A stretch of 64,000 nt of DNA from Neobacillus sp. OS1-2 (GTDB lineage: Bacteria; Bacillota; Bacilli; Bacillales; Cytobacillaceae). Below, in pieces: positions 34,251 through 42,914 of this stretch. Below the pieces are notes generated by a model, which was not told where the DNA came from, did not search any database, and saw only the letters and a program-made list of their open reading frames with translations. How positions within the stretch are numbered: the stretch's first letter is position 1; each line of letters starts with the position of its first letter. The position numbers and the translations under genes were made by a program. Location of the stretch: positions 1,364,001-1,428,000 of the forward strand of contig NZ_CP133265.1 of NCBI RefSeq assembly GCF_030915505.1, given 5' to 3'.

Positions 34251-35579
34251 TTACTTAACGAAATTGATTTTCTGTAATTGGTGATAAAGCGGACTGCCCT
34301 TAACCGCTTTTCCCGTTAAACTTAAGACAAATTCACTGAACATAGTGTTTGCCCATGCAAACCAGTCCCTTGTGAATTCCTCCGGACAATCGGCATTAAA
34401 GCCTTCATGCATGAAATGGGTACCGCCATCTGTCTGAAGAAAATAAGCTATTATCTCCTGTTTTTCCGTTTCATTTGTCGTTGTCATTCCTTGAATTGCA
34501 AGGGCAATATGCCAAATGTAATGATCAGGAGTATGTGGACTGCCTATTCCATTCGCATATTTTCCTTCATAATAGTAGGGATTATCTCTGCTTAGTAGAA
34601 ATTTGCGCGTATTTATATAGGTCGGATCCTCAAATGAAAGGTAGCCTAAATACGGTACGGCCAGTAAGCTCGGTACATTGGCGTCATCCATCAAATTGAC
34701 CCTGCCTTCACCGTCGGTTTCATAGACGTACAGTTCGCCGTGAATCGGATGATCCAGTTTGGCATAGTGCTCAATTCCACTTTGGATTTCCGAACGGAGC
34801 ATGAGGCATTCCTCTTGTAATGATGGATTGATTAACAATTCCTCACACATTTCAGCTGCATACCCTAGGATCACCACGGCAAACATATTCGCCGGTACCA
34901 GATATCCGTAGGTGCAGGCATCGTCACTCGGACGGAAGGCGCTCCATGTCATTCCGGTCGGAACCACCCGGCCTCCCTTGCCCTCACGAATTAACGTATC
35001 GGATTGACGGCATTCCGAACGCCTAAAGCGGTAAGAAGAATCTTTCTCATGGTCTTGTTCCGTTCTCCATACTTGGATAATCGTTTCTACCACCTGCTGG
35101 AACGTTTCATTAATATGTGAGGTACGTCCTGTTGACTTCCAAAATAAGTACGCCAACTGCACCGGATAGCACAAGGAATCAATTTCATATTTTCGTTCCC
35201 AAACATGCGCTGTCATGTTTGTATCGTCATTTTGATGGCCTTTGCCATTCGCACTTTCATTAAAGGCATTGGCATATGGATCGTGCAGGATAAAAGCATA
35301 TTGCTGGCGGATCACTCCTTCGAGCAAATCCGCGATTTCTTCATCCTCTTCCGCAGCCAATAAATACGGCCGAACCTGGGCAGCTGAATCCCGCAGCCAC
35401 ATTGCCGGAATATCGCCTGTAATGACAAACGTTTTGCCATCTCCTTGTTTTTTCATGGTAGTTGTATACGTATTGACAAAACATTGCTCAAACATCTGCT
35501 GCAGCTTGAGGTTATCAGGGAAAAATTCCTTGACGTGATGGATAAGTTTTTTCATTGATTCAGGAATCACTGTCGTCAT
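34251..35579 (-). CDS. GH125 exo-alpha-1,6-mannosidase
   Basis: A 442-residue (alpha/alpha)6-barrel glycosidase of family GH125, cytosolic. Family-typical motifs are GDIPAMWLRDSAAQVRPYL (about residues 55-74), ANGKGHQNDDTNM, VVPTGMTWSAFRPSDDAC (about 210-230) and SPHTPDHYIWHIALA near the C-terminus. Characterised GH125 enzymes invert alpha-1,6-linked mannose, the core linkage of N-glycans. The start at 35579 follows AAAAGGAG, 20 bases after the preceding mannosidase gene. Confidence 0.9.
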   Translation of the reverse strand: MTTVIPESMKKLIHHVKEFFPDNLKLQQMFEQCFVNTYTTTMKKQGDGKTFVITGDIPAMWLRDSAAQVRPYLLAAEEDEEIADLLEGVIRQQYAFILHDPYANAFNESANGKGHQNDDTNMTAHVWERKYEIDSLCYPVQLAYLFWKSTGRTSHINETFQQVVETIIQVWRTEQDHEKDSSYRFRRSECRQSDTLIREGKGGRVVPTGMTWSAFRPSDDACTYGYLVPANMFAVVILGYAAEMCEELLINPSLQEECLMLRSEIQSGIEHYAKLDHPIHGELYVYETDGEGRVNLMDDANVPSLLAVPYLGYLSFEDPTYINTRKFLLSRDNPYYYEGKYANGIGSPHTPDHYIWHIALAIQGMTTTNETEKQEIIAYFLQTDGGTHFMHEGFNADCPEEFTRDWFAWANTMFSEFVLSLTGKAVKGSPLYHQLQKINFVK

Positions 35580-35598
35580 GTTTACCACACTCCTTTTC

Positions 35599-38295
35599 CT
35601 ATTTTTCGAAACCAAGGGTAATAATTTCGTATTTTTCTACTTCATATAAATCTATTGATGGATTTATTCTTTCTTCAAGAATCGTACTCTTATAGGATTG
35701 GTAATCATGAATAGTAGCGCTTAGGCTTGCTTGTTTCTCAGACGGATTAAACCAGCGAATCATGACATCATTCTTCGCTTCCCCCACCTTCATCGATGTC
35801 CATACAAGACCGGTTGCCTCGGTGTGTACAAACTGATAGGTCACCGGTAATGTTCCCTCATGAGTATCGGTCTGAATAACCATCAGCGGCACTTTATATT
35901 GGTAAGCGTCTACAAATGCCTGTGACTTAATGACATCCTTTTCATGGGGAAGCACCTGCCATTGCGCTGTTTGCATCCCTAAGCATTGGGCTTCAGGTGT
36001 CGGGAAGTAGCCCCAGTCACCCAGTTCCGCCGTCGAGCGCAGCACGGTAACGGCAATTGTTCCGTCTGCCGGCAAGATTTCATATTCCTGAAGACCATCG
36101 GTTGCGACGGTTAAGCCCATCTTGTCATCTGAGAGGCTGGCAAATCGCTGCTGATGATGGCAAAAGCTTGGATTCTCCCATTCCTTCTCCGCTGTATTCG
36201 GGCGGGTGACAATTTCAAAAATACTATCTGCTTGATGTGTTTCGGTCTTTAGTCCGGTCGGGAAGAGAACGCGCAGACGGTGATCCGTTGCTTGGTTATC
36301 TATCGTAAGCTTAAAGGCTGGACCCTTCATTCCTTTTTCCAGGGTGACCATTGTTCTTAGTTCGATGGTTGTCATTTCTCTTGATCTGCCTGCTTCTCTT
36401 TCTTTATGCCAAATCAATTTATTCCGTTCAATGGCTAGTCGGTCATCGGCAGAAACCGGAATCGATAGAGTGTGCGTGAACGCTAGAACCGTTCTGAGGG
36501 CATTTTTTTCTACAAGGGTAAATTTCGCCGGCACTCCTTTTGTTGTGATCGCCGCATGACCCTTTGCTTCTTTGTACATATATTCATTTCCGACATCCCC
36601 AGTATCTTCGTACATGCCAAGATTATGGAAGATTACGCCGGATTGCTTCTCGGTTAAATCGTAGCTTCCATCCAAATGGAACGCTACATGCACATATTCA
36701 TTTTCCATTTCAAGCCTGTTGTCAGGCGCAGGCTGCACCTTTTCCTGTTGCTGGATCTGTTGATCAGCAGGCACAAGATAGAATGTTTTATAGCCAAATG
36801 ACGGAACACACTCCGCAAAGAAAGACAACTTCGCCCGTTTAGCAAAAAACGGCTGGCGGAATTGATCGTCCGGTAAATCATAGCCAAATTCGATTGTTGC
36901 TTCTTCGAGCTGACAGTGAATTTCTTTGCCTTGATCATCTACTAGGCGGTATTCCGGCATTTCTTTATCCTGCAGGTAAGCAGGAATTTCTTCAAAATGC
37001 ATGTGTGAAAAATACACCTTTTCAAGATCTAGGGTTTTCGTAACGACTTCATTTTTCTCCCATCCTGTTGTGTTCATGACAACAAGTGGAATACCGCCTT
37101 CCGGTGTTTGTGAAGTATCAATCGTTTGGGCAAGCAATACGGCCTGTTCCTGTACGAATACTTCACCCATTTGCGCGACGCTTTCAAAACGGGTGACCAT
37201 TTCGCGGTGAACTTCATCAACACTGCAGCCGCAAATGCTGTCATGCGGGTGATTCTTCATCAGCGATTTCCACATAAAGCGGATGTATTCACGGGGGTAG
37301 GTTCCGCCCGCTAAATAATTCATCGCAGCCAGTGGTTCAGCTGTTTTCTCCAACAGGTTTTGACAAAGGTTGTTCCATTGCTTCAGGTAAATCCGACTTG
37401 ACGCGGTGTTGACAAGTGTAGACCAGCCGTCTGTCCGCTGGTTGCGCAGCTCTCCTTCAATCACTTGCAGCTTTTCTGGAAGAGAACCTTTTACCGCCTC
37501 TGTATATTCGTCAAAGCTGGAATGCTTGAAATGGTAATCAGGATATAGGGCAGCGGCTGTTTCAATCGCCTTTGGTATCGTCTTTTGCAGCGGCTGGTGA
37601 TCACAGCCATTCATAAACAATAACTGATTCGTCGATGCATATTTTTCAGCATCTTGAAGTTTTTTATCCCAGAATGCTTTTGCTTCGTCTTCGTTCACCG
37701 GGATTTCATTCCCATTTGAATACCAATTGGCAAATAAAATACCTAAAACACTGGAGCCATCAGGTGATTTCCAAATCATCTCGGAATAAGGAGATTCAAA
37801 ATCAGGAGTGTCTGATACCGTGTTATTAAAGCCGGTCGGTTTCACGCCCCGTCCGAAGGCTGCGGTATCAATCCCCGCTTGTTTCAGAATCTGCGGTGCC
37901 TGCCCGTAAATGCCGAATGTATCAGGAAAATAGCCAATTTTTGAAGCATGACCATAGGCTAATGTATCATTCAGGCCAATCTGCAGGTTGCGGATATTGG
38001 CCTCAGAGCTAGTTAAGAAGGCATCCTGCAGTACATACCAAGGACCAATATATAGTTTTTTCTCTTCAATTAATTGTTTCACGATTTCACGCTTTTCCGG
38101 ATGCACTGCAAAATAATCCTCTAATAGAACCGTCTGCCCATCTAGATGAAAGGATTGAAACGTATTTCCTTCCTTTTTAAACTGTTCAATAAGTTGATTC
38201 ATTAGTTTGATAAAGTAGTAGCGATGTTTTTCAAAAGGTAAATACCATTCCCTGTCCCAATGAGAATGAGAGATAATATGGGCTGTCTTCTTCAT
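35599..38295 (-). CDS. GH38 alpha-mannosidase (MngB-like, 898 aa)
   Basis: A second, unrelated-length GH38 enzyme. The catalytic domain begins directly at the N-terminus: HSHWDREWYLPFEKHR (zinc ligands His12, Asp14), nucleophile Asp125 in YFPDTFGIYGQAPQ and NHPHDSICGCSVDEVH (about 310), followed by a beta-rich C-terminal half. This architecture resembles MngB and streptococcal alpha-mannosidases. The start at 38295 follows GGAGGGG. It is the first gene of the trimming operon (GH38, GH125, DUF624, GH20, GH38). Confidence 0.92.
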   Translation of the reverse strand: MKKTAHIISHSHWDREWYLPFEKHRYYFIKLMNQLIEQFKKEGNTFQSFHLDGQTVLLEDYFAVHPEKREIVKQLIEEKKLYIGPWYVLQDAFLTSSEANIRNLQIGLNDTLAYGHASKIGYFPDTFGIYGQAPQILKQAGIDTAAFGRGVKPTGFNNTVSDTPDFESPYSEMIWKSPDGSSVLGILFANWYSNGNEIPVNEDEAKAFWDKKLQDAEKYASTNQLLFMNGCDHQPLQKTIPKAIETAAALYPDYHFKHSSFDEYTEAVKGSLPEKLQVIEGELRNQRTDGWSTLVNTASSRIYLKQWNNLCQNLLEKTAEPLAAMNYLAGGTYPREYIRFMWKSLMKNHPHDSICGCSVDEVHREMVTRFESVAQMGEVFVQEQAVLLAQTIDTSQTPEGGIPLVVMNTTGWEKNEVVTKTLDLEKVYFSHMHFEEIPAYLQDKEMPEYRLVDDQGKEIHCQLEEATIEFGYDLPDDQFRQPFFAKRAKLSFFAECVPSFGYKTFYLVPADQQIQQQEKVQPAPDNRLEMENEYVHVAFHLDGSYDLTEKQSGVIFHNLGMYEDTGDVGNEYMYKEAKGHAAITTKGVPAKFTLVEKNALRTVLAFTHTLSIPVSADDRLAIERNKLIWHKEREAGRSREMTTIELRTMVTLEKGMKGPAFKLTIDNQATDHRLRVLFPTGLKTETHQADSIFEIVTRPNTAEKEWENPSFCHHQQRFASLSDDKMGLTVATDGLQEYEILPADGTIAVTVLRSTAELGDWGYFPTPEAQCLGMQTAQWQVLPHEKDVIKSQAFVDAYQYKVPLMVIQTDTHEGTLPVTYQFVHTEATGLVWTSMKVGEAKNDVMIRWFNPSEKQASLSATIHDYQSYKSTILEERINPSIDLYEVEKYEIITLGFEK

Positions 38296-38331
38296 AAGAC
38301 GTCCCCTCCTTCGATGATTTATATACCGGTG

Positions 38332-38346
38332 CGAAAACGCTGTCAT
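38332..38346 (-). promoter_or_regulatory. Candidate cre site before the mannosidase operon
   Basis: ATGACAGCGTTTTCG on the minus strand matches 13 of 15 cre positions, 37 bases upstream of the first GH38 start codon. Confidence 0.4.
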
Positions 38347-38464
38347 TTTAGTGTGATAGAATTCCTTCACCACTAACAATAAAAAAACCTACCAAAAGTA
38401 GCAATAGAATCCCGGCAAGTCATAAAGATATTACAGTGGATATTAAATTAATCCATTGATTGGC

Positions 38465-38508
38465 CAAAAAAAGGGTAGTCTCCCACTGCGGCAGTGGGGG
38501 ACGTACCC
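38465..38508 (-). terminator. Rho-independent terminator of the GH85 gene
   Basis: On the minus strand GGGTACGTCCCCCACTGC pairs with GCAGTGGGAGACTACCC and is followed by TTTTTTT. Confidence 0.92.
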
Positions 38509-38522
38509 AAATTTTCATTCTT

Positions 38523-41192
38523 CTATGGAGTTGGAAATCCATGGACTTCGAATTCATAGATTCTTGCGGCTTGGTCGCCGCCCTGTGTTGGCTTATCCGT
38601 CCATAAGCGGACATAGCGTGCCTTTGTTAAGGTAATGCTGTGTTCCGAAACAGCTGCCGTATTGTCCGTCACTTTCACAGCTTCTGTCCAGTTTTCTCCG
38701 TCGATACTCACTTCAATTCTAAATGCTTGAGTATTAAAGGCTCCCGGCTCTCCGCCGGCTTGGGCATGGTGAACAACGAATTTTGCAATGGCATATTGAT
38801 CGCCAAGATCGACCTTTAGCCAATGAGGGGCATCTCCTAAGGCGCACCATTTACTTTTAACGTTCCCGTCAAAGGCATATTTTGCCGCTTCACTCGGAGC
38901 ACACTGTCCGCTCGCAATGGCGATCTTATTCAACGCAACATTTTTAATATCCTTAGCGGCTGCAGAAATGGTAATCAACGCTTCTTTTGTTAGAACACTT
39001 TCACCCTCGCTATTTTTGGCAATCAACGTAACAGGGTAAGTGCCTTCTTTTTCATAGGTAACAAATGGATCTTTCTCATTACTGACAGCCGGTGAGCCAC
39101 CCTCAAAATGCCATTCCACTTGTTCCGTTACTTCTGATGAAGCATTGAAAAATTGAATCTTCTCCCCCGGTGCCGCTACCGTTTTATCCGCACGGAAATC
39201 TGCTTCCGGTTTTGGATATGGCGGCCATTCGAACGTGACGGCTGCACTCTCGCTTCGTTTGAATTCTTTGTTCACCGCAACAATTTCTAATTTGGTACTG
39301 CTCTCCTTCCCATTCCGCTTTAGATTAGAAAGGGAATAAACATGGTTAGGTGTAGCGCCGACAAACTCTTTTGTATGGTTTGGCAGCGTCCGGTAAATTT
39401 CATAATGACTCACATCGGAATCAGACGGCTCCCATGCAAGTGCGACATCCGCATAGATTCCTTTGGTAAAATCAACCTTACTTACCTTTCCTTGCTTCGG
39501 GGCATGGACCGCATTGTGTTTCTCTTGTTTGTTAAAAACCTTGATTTCGCCAATGTTTGTCGTAAAATCCTTCACCATTTGATCACTATCTATCAAAAGC
39601 GAGATGGCTGCGATATGTTTATCACTGTATTTTTTCAACTTAAACGAATCGGTTATCCATTGTTGATGACTTTGTTTTCTCACATCAAAGAAGACAAATT
39701 GATCCGGATTGTCAGTAAAGCTTACTCCAAGTTTCATGTTTGGCTTTTTCAAATCGGTTTTGTATGTCAGTGAAATTTCCGTATCCTTTTGAATCGGCAG
39801 ATTGGTTTTATAAAGCTTAATATGCGTAGGATTGTTAGCATCAACAGCACCAGAAAGCTTCAATGAGCTTCCGCCGTCATAAGCTGTTTCCCAATCAAAG
39901 TCCACGTTAACAGCTTGCCCGCCTTCTTTTAACCAGCGCCAGGTTGGCAGAAGATCCTGCAGACTGCGATTATTCCAGGACTGGTCACTTACTACGTTTC
40001 CATCGACGGCAAAAAACGTGCCACTGCCTGTATTAAAATGAGTGACAAAAGGCAGTTCCTCGATTGCCGTTTTGGCAGTGAAATAATGTGCCATTCCCTT
40101 CCACGTACCGTTATCAGTTGATACTGCAGGATTTCCGGACTTCCCAATCCAGAATTCATTTTCCTTTTGATAAAACTGTTCCATCGTTTCAGCTGTTTTA
40201 AAGGCCCAGTCTGGACGATAAATTCCTAAAGATGTGACAGGCGCTTTGCCTTCAGGGAAGATTCCCTGCCAAGGAATAGATGTACTTGTTCCATTCGCCT
40301 CCACATCAATCCCGGTAAACACGTCATATGGACTTCTGCCGAGTTCCTTGGCTTTAGTGGCGGAAGACTGCTGGTCCTGCCACCAGAAGTTTAAAAACAT
40401 GCTGTCAGAAACCCGTTTGCTGCCGTCCTGAAAAAAGCTGCTATTTTTATCATTTAGCGCATTTTGCCAATTGATACGCCCATCCTTCGTCATCGAGTCG
40501 TACCACATGATGTGCATATCTTGCTGTTTATGTTTTTGAAGATATCCAAGGAATTCTTGCATTTTGACAGCCGTCTGGGCGTTTCCACCTTCAGTTTCTT
40601 GGTTAATAAACCAGCCATCAAACCCATAATAGTTTGCCACTTCTAACAGCTTGTCTGCTGCAGGAAAGGTTCCATCCTCCCGCTGTGCTAGCATTTGGTT
40701 GACCCATTCAGCCTTCCCGCCATAAACAGTAGGAGGGAAGAAAACGTTGCCTAAGATCGGTACGCCGTTTTTATGGGCATTATCAATCACGTCTGCACTT
40801 GGCGGGACAATAATACCTTCACCAGCGGAACCTGCCCAATACACCATCAGGTCAACATATTGCCAATAACTAAAGGTGTTGGCATAGAAATCCTTCCCGC
40901 CTTGCGATGGCACACCGCTCGTCGTAGGGTTTAGGGCAGACAACGCCACTAACTTTGCATCAGATTGGGCATGGTCATTGACCTTGTATAACACCTCCCG
41001 TTTGGCTAGTGGAATCTGGCTGCGGTTAAACACAGCGCTTGGATCCTTCTCTGGAGTCCAGTTTACTAGTTGTTCGGGATACCAGTAAGATGATTCCGGT
41101 TGTTTTGCAAAGCTTGCATTCGGCCATAATAGGATGAAACACATGCCGAAAAAGGCAGCCATCAGCCACTGGCTTTTCTTCCAATCAATCAT
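38523..41192 (-). CDS. Secreted GH85 endo-beta-N-acetylglucosaminidase
   Basis: An 889-residue secreted enzyme. Signal peptide residues 1-29 (hydrophobic core MAAFFGMCFILLW, cleavage after FAK or ASFA). GH85 catalytic barrel with the Asn-x-Glu pair in DGWFINQETEGG (Asn187, Glu189), then jelly-roll regions, a fibronectin-like segment (about 575-640), a PKD-like domain (about 660-745; VTLIAKNSEGE) and a C-terminal F5/8 discoidin/CBM32 domain (about 755-885). GH85 cuts between the two core GlcNAc residues of N-glycans. No LPXTG or wall anchor is seen, so it is probably released. It has its own promoter, cre site and terminator. Confidence 0.93.
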   Translation of the reverse strand: MIDWKKSQWLMAAFFGMCFILLWPNASFAKQPESSYWYPEQLVNWTPEKDPSAVFNRSQIPLAKREVLYKVNDHAQSDAKLVALSALNPTTSGVPSQGGKDFYANTFSYWQYVDLMVYWAGSAGEGIIVPPSADVIDNAHKNGVPILGNVFFPPTVYGGKAEWVNQMLAQREDGTFPAADKLLEVANYYGFDGWFINQETEGGNAQTAVKMQEFLGYLQKHKQQDMHIMWYDSMTKDGRINWQNALNDKNSSFFQDGSKRVSDSMFLNFWWQDQQSSATKAKELGRSPYDVFTGIDVEANGTSTSIPWQGIFPEGKAPVTSLGIYRPDWAFKTAETMEQFYQKENEFWIGKSGNPAVSTDNGTWKGMAHYFTAKTAIEELPFVTHFNTGSGTFFAVDGNVVSDQSWNNRSLQDLLPTWRWLKEGGQAVNVDFDWETAYDGGSSLKLSGAVDANNPTHIKLYKTNLPIQKDTEISLTYKTDLKKPNMKLGVSFTDNPDQFVFFDVRKQSHQQWITDSFKLKKYSDKHIAAISLLIDSDQMVKDFTTNIGEIKVFNKQEKHNAVHAPKQGKVSKVDFTKGIYADVALAWEPSDSDVSHYEIYRTLPNHTKEFVGATPNHVYSLSNLKRNGKESSTKLEIVAVNKEFKRSESAAVTFEWPPYPKPEADFRADKTVAAPGEKIQFFNASSEVTEQVEWHFEGGSPAVSNEKDPFVTYEKEGTYPVTLIAKNSEGESVLTKEALITISAAAKDIKNVALNKIAIASGQCAPSEAAKYAFDGNVKSKWCALGDAPHWLKVDLGDQYAIAKFVVHHAQAGGEPGAFNTQAFRIEVSIDGENWTEAVKVTDNTAAVSEHSITLTKARYVRLWTDKPTQGGDQAARIYEFEVHGFPTP

Positions 41193-41274
41193 TTTCCAAC
41201 TCTCCCCATTCTATTATTTTTATCGTGAAGCTTTTTACAGCGAGCTTCTGAAACCCTTACCTCTCTCCAAAGTC

Positions 41275-41289
41275 GGATAACGCTTTCAT
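41275..41289 (-). promoter_or_regulatory. Candidate cre site in the GH85 leader
   Basis: ATGAAAGCGTTATCC on the minus strand matches 14 of 15 cre positions. It lies about 30 bases downstream of the predicted transcription start, a road-block position for CcpA. Confidence 0.6.
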
Positions 41290-41322
41290 TTTTTTAAATA
41301 TTCTATCAACCTGCTTCCTCCT

Positions 41323-41351
41323 ACAATATTCTGACTCAAATGCCCCGTCAA
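41323..41351 (-). promoter_or_regulatory. Predicted sigma-A promoter of the GH85 gene
   Basis: On the minus strand TTGACG (41351-41346), a 17-base spacer and TATTGT (41328-41323). Confidence 0.55.
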
Positions 41352-41411
41352 TGAGCTGGAAAAAGGTAATATGGTTTTTCCATTGTTTCTATAATTAATC
41401 CAGTGAAAAGG

Positions 41412-41440
41412 GAGGCAGGGAACGGTTCTTACGCTTTAAG
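41412..41440 (+). repeat. REP-like element, copy 4 (partial)
   Basis: GCAGGGAACGGTTCTTACGC is a diverged single arm of the GGGACGGTTCT family; the matching right arm is not evident. Confidence 0.6.
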
Positions 41441-41526
41441 TGCTCAACTGTTTGTGTCGTAGGGAACTTCTAGCTTGAGAACAGCATGTGTCATGGATTG
41501 GATGAAAAAAATGATTGAAAAGGCTT

Positions 41527-41682
41527 ATGAAGATGATAGAAAATAGCAGTAATATGATGGGGGCATTGATTCTTGGCAAAGGGTTTCTACTTGTGGATCT
41601 GATTCGATATACGGTTGGGATAGGGCTAGCAGCTGGCATGGATAAAGTAATGATGATGTTGAATCTACGTAAACAAAATTAG
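41527..41682 (+). CDS. Possible small membrane protein (51 aa)
   Basis: A 51-residue frame with one hydrophobic stretch (ALILGKGFLLVDLIRYTVGIG) and a basic tail (NLRKQN). AAAAGG lies close upstream as a weak ribosome site. I recognise no family. It lies between the REP-like arm and the convergent terminator of the amidase gene, and could be spurious. Confidence 0.3.
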   Translation: MKMIENSSNMMGALILGKGFLLVDLIRYTVGIGLAAGMDKVMMMLNLRKQN

Positions 41683-41715
41683 TTGAGAAGCAGTACAAAC
41701 AGAGAATTGCACGTA

Positions 41716-41752
41716 AAAAGGCACAACTAGCGAAAGAAACTAGCTGTGCCTT
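41716..41752 (-). terminator. Terminator of the nitrilase-family gene
   Basis: AAGGCACAGCTAG and CTAGTTGTGCCTT form a 13-bp stem followed by TTT on the minus strand. Confidence 0.88.
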
Positions 41753-41764
41753 ACGAGGGTTCTA

Positions 41765-42565
41765 TCAAATTGTCGGATAAAATTCAGGCTTGCGATTTTT
41801 GACACTAGGAAGTTTTCCCCTTACTCGTTGAATGCGATCAAGGTCAATATCGGACAAAATTAACGTTTCTTCTTCGCCTCCACTAGCTTGAATGACACCC
41901 ATTGGATCGACAATCACACTGCGTCCGGTAAAAATATCGCCCACTAGGTTTGCACCGCAGACAAACAGGGTGTTTTCAATCGCTCGTGCTCGAATAAGCG
42001 TTTGCCAATGGTCCTCTTTCATCGGCCCTGCCACCCATCCGGCAGGAACAACCAGAATATCTGCCTCTTGAAGCGCAAATTGCCTCGCAATTTCTGGGAA
42101 TCGTAATTCGTAACATACCATTAATCCGATTTTTCCAAACTCGGTTTCTACTATTTTATACTGGTTATCACCCGGAATAATCGTATCAGATTCATGATAA
42201 CTAAAAGCATCGTATAAATGTGTCTTACGATAAGAATGGACGAGCTGTCCTGAACGATTAATAAGGACGGTGGTGTTATACGCACGTTTTTGATCATCTG
42301 GTTTGGATTCATATAAACCGCAAACCACATAAATTTCATTTTGGCGGGCAGCCTCCATTAGCCCGGTAACAAACGGGCCATCCAAGGGCTCCGCCACATC
42401 AACAGGTAAGACACCAGACTTTGGGGTAGCCAGTGCCATAAAAAATTCAGGTAAGATGACAAAATCCGCGCCCAACCCTTTCGCTTTCGAAATGTATTCT
42501 ATGGCTTTCTCTAAATTAGCAAATTTATCAACACTTGTGGATAACTGTGCAATGGCTACTCTCAT
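41765..42565 (-). CDS. Carbon-nitrogen hydrolase (nitrilase superfamily)
   Basis: A 266-residue cytosolic amidase of the nitrilase fold. The catalytic triad is complete: Glu40 in ILPEFFMA, Lys114 in SYRKTHLYDAF and Cys151 in VCYELRFPE. The sequence is close to omega-amidase/YafV/MtnU-like enzymes that hydrolyse small omega-amides. The ATG at 42565 follows AGGAGG (a TTG one codon earlier is rejected). It is monocistronic; a 12-bp palindrome sits just upstream of its ribosome site. Confidence 0.9.
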   Translation of the reverse strand: MRVAIAQLSTSVDKFANLEKAIEYISKAKGLGADFVILPEFFMALATPKSGVLPVDVAEPLDGPFVTGLMEAARQNEIYVVCGLYESKPDDQKRAYNTTVLINRSGQLVHSYRKTHLYDAFSYHESDTIIPGDNQYKIVETEFGKIGLMVCYELRFPEIARQFALQEADILVVPAGWVAGPMKEDHWQTLIRARAIENTLFVCGANLVGDIFTGRSVIVDPMGVIQASGGEEETLILSDIDLDRIQRVRGKLPSVKNRKPEFYPTI

Positions 42566-42584
42566 CAAAATACCTCCTGGATAG

Positions 42585-42596
42585 TAAACTAGTTTA
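42585..42596. promoter_or_regulatory. Candidate operator palindrome TAAACTAGTTTA
   Basis: A perfect 12-bp palindrome between the candidate -10 (TATAAT on the minus strand, near 42615) and the ribosome site of the nitrilase gene. The cognate regulator is not identifiable. Confidence 0.45.
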
Positions 42597-42732
42597 GTAT
42601 TTTTCTTCTATTATATTATAGTCTATTATTTATCATTCACACTAATTAATTCCTACTATTCTAAAAATTACAGCTGGCATAAAACGAGGCGTAACAAGGA
42701 ATGCCAAATCTCAAATAGAAAACAACGGAAAG

Positions 42733-42872
42733 GTCTTCATCATGTTAATGAAGACCAAATTGCTCATCGATTACATGCAAAATGGCCTTCATCCTGTCGA
42801 TGAAGACCAAAACTCCAAAGGGATTCCCACAAAACGGTCTTCATCGAAGACGTCGCACTTGCGCAATATCCC
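42733..42872. repeat. TTCATC hairpin repeat, locus 1
   Basis: Three stem-loops occur in series: GTCTTCAT…ATGAAGAC, CCTTCATC…GATGAAG and GTCTTCATCGAAGAC, ending in GTCGCACTTGCGCA. The second half aligns with the element at 62909-62993. Confidence 0.7.
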
Positions 42873-42890
42873 AATTCACTCATTTCATTC

Positions 42891-42914
42891 CGCAAGAACC
42901 GTCCCCTGCTTCAC
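42891..42914 (-). repeat. REP-like element, copy 5 (single arm)
   Basis: GCAAGAACCGTCCCCTGCTTC, in the opposite orientation to copy 1's left arm, touching the end of the dgoD gene at 42911. Confidence 0.7.
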
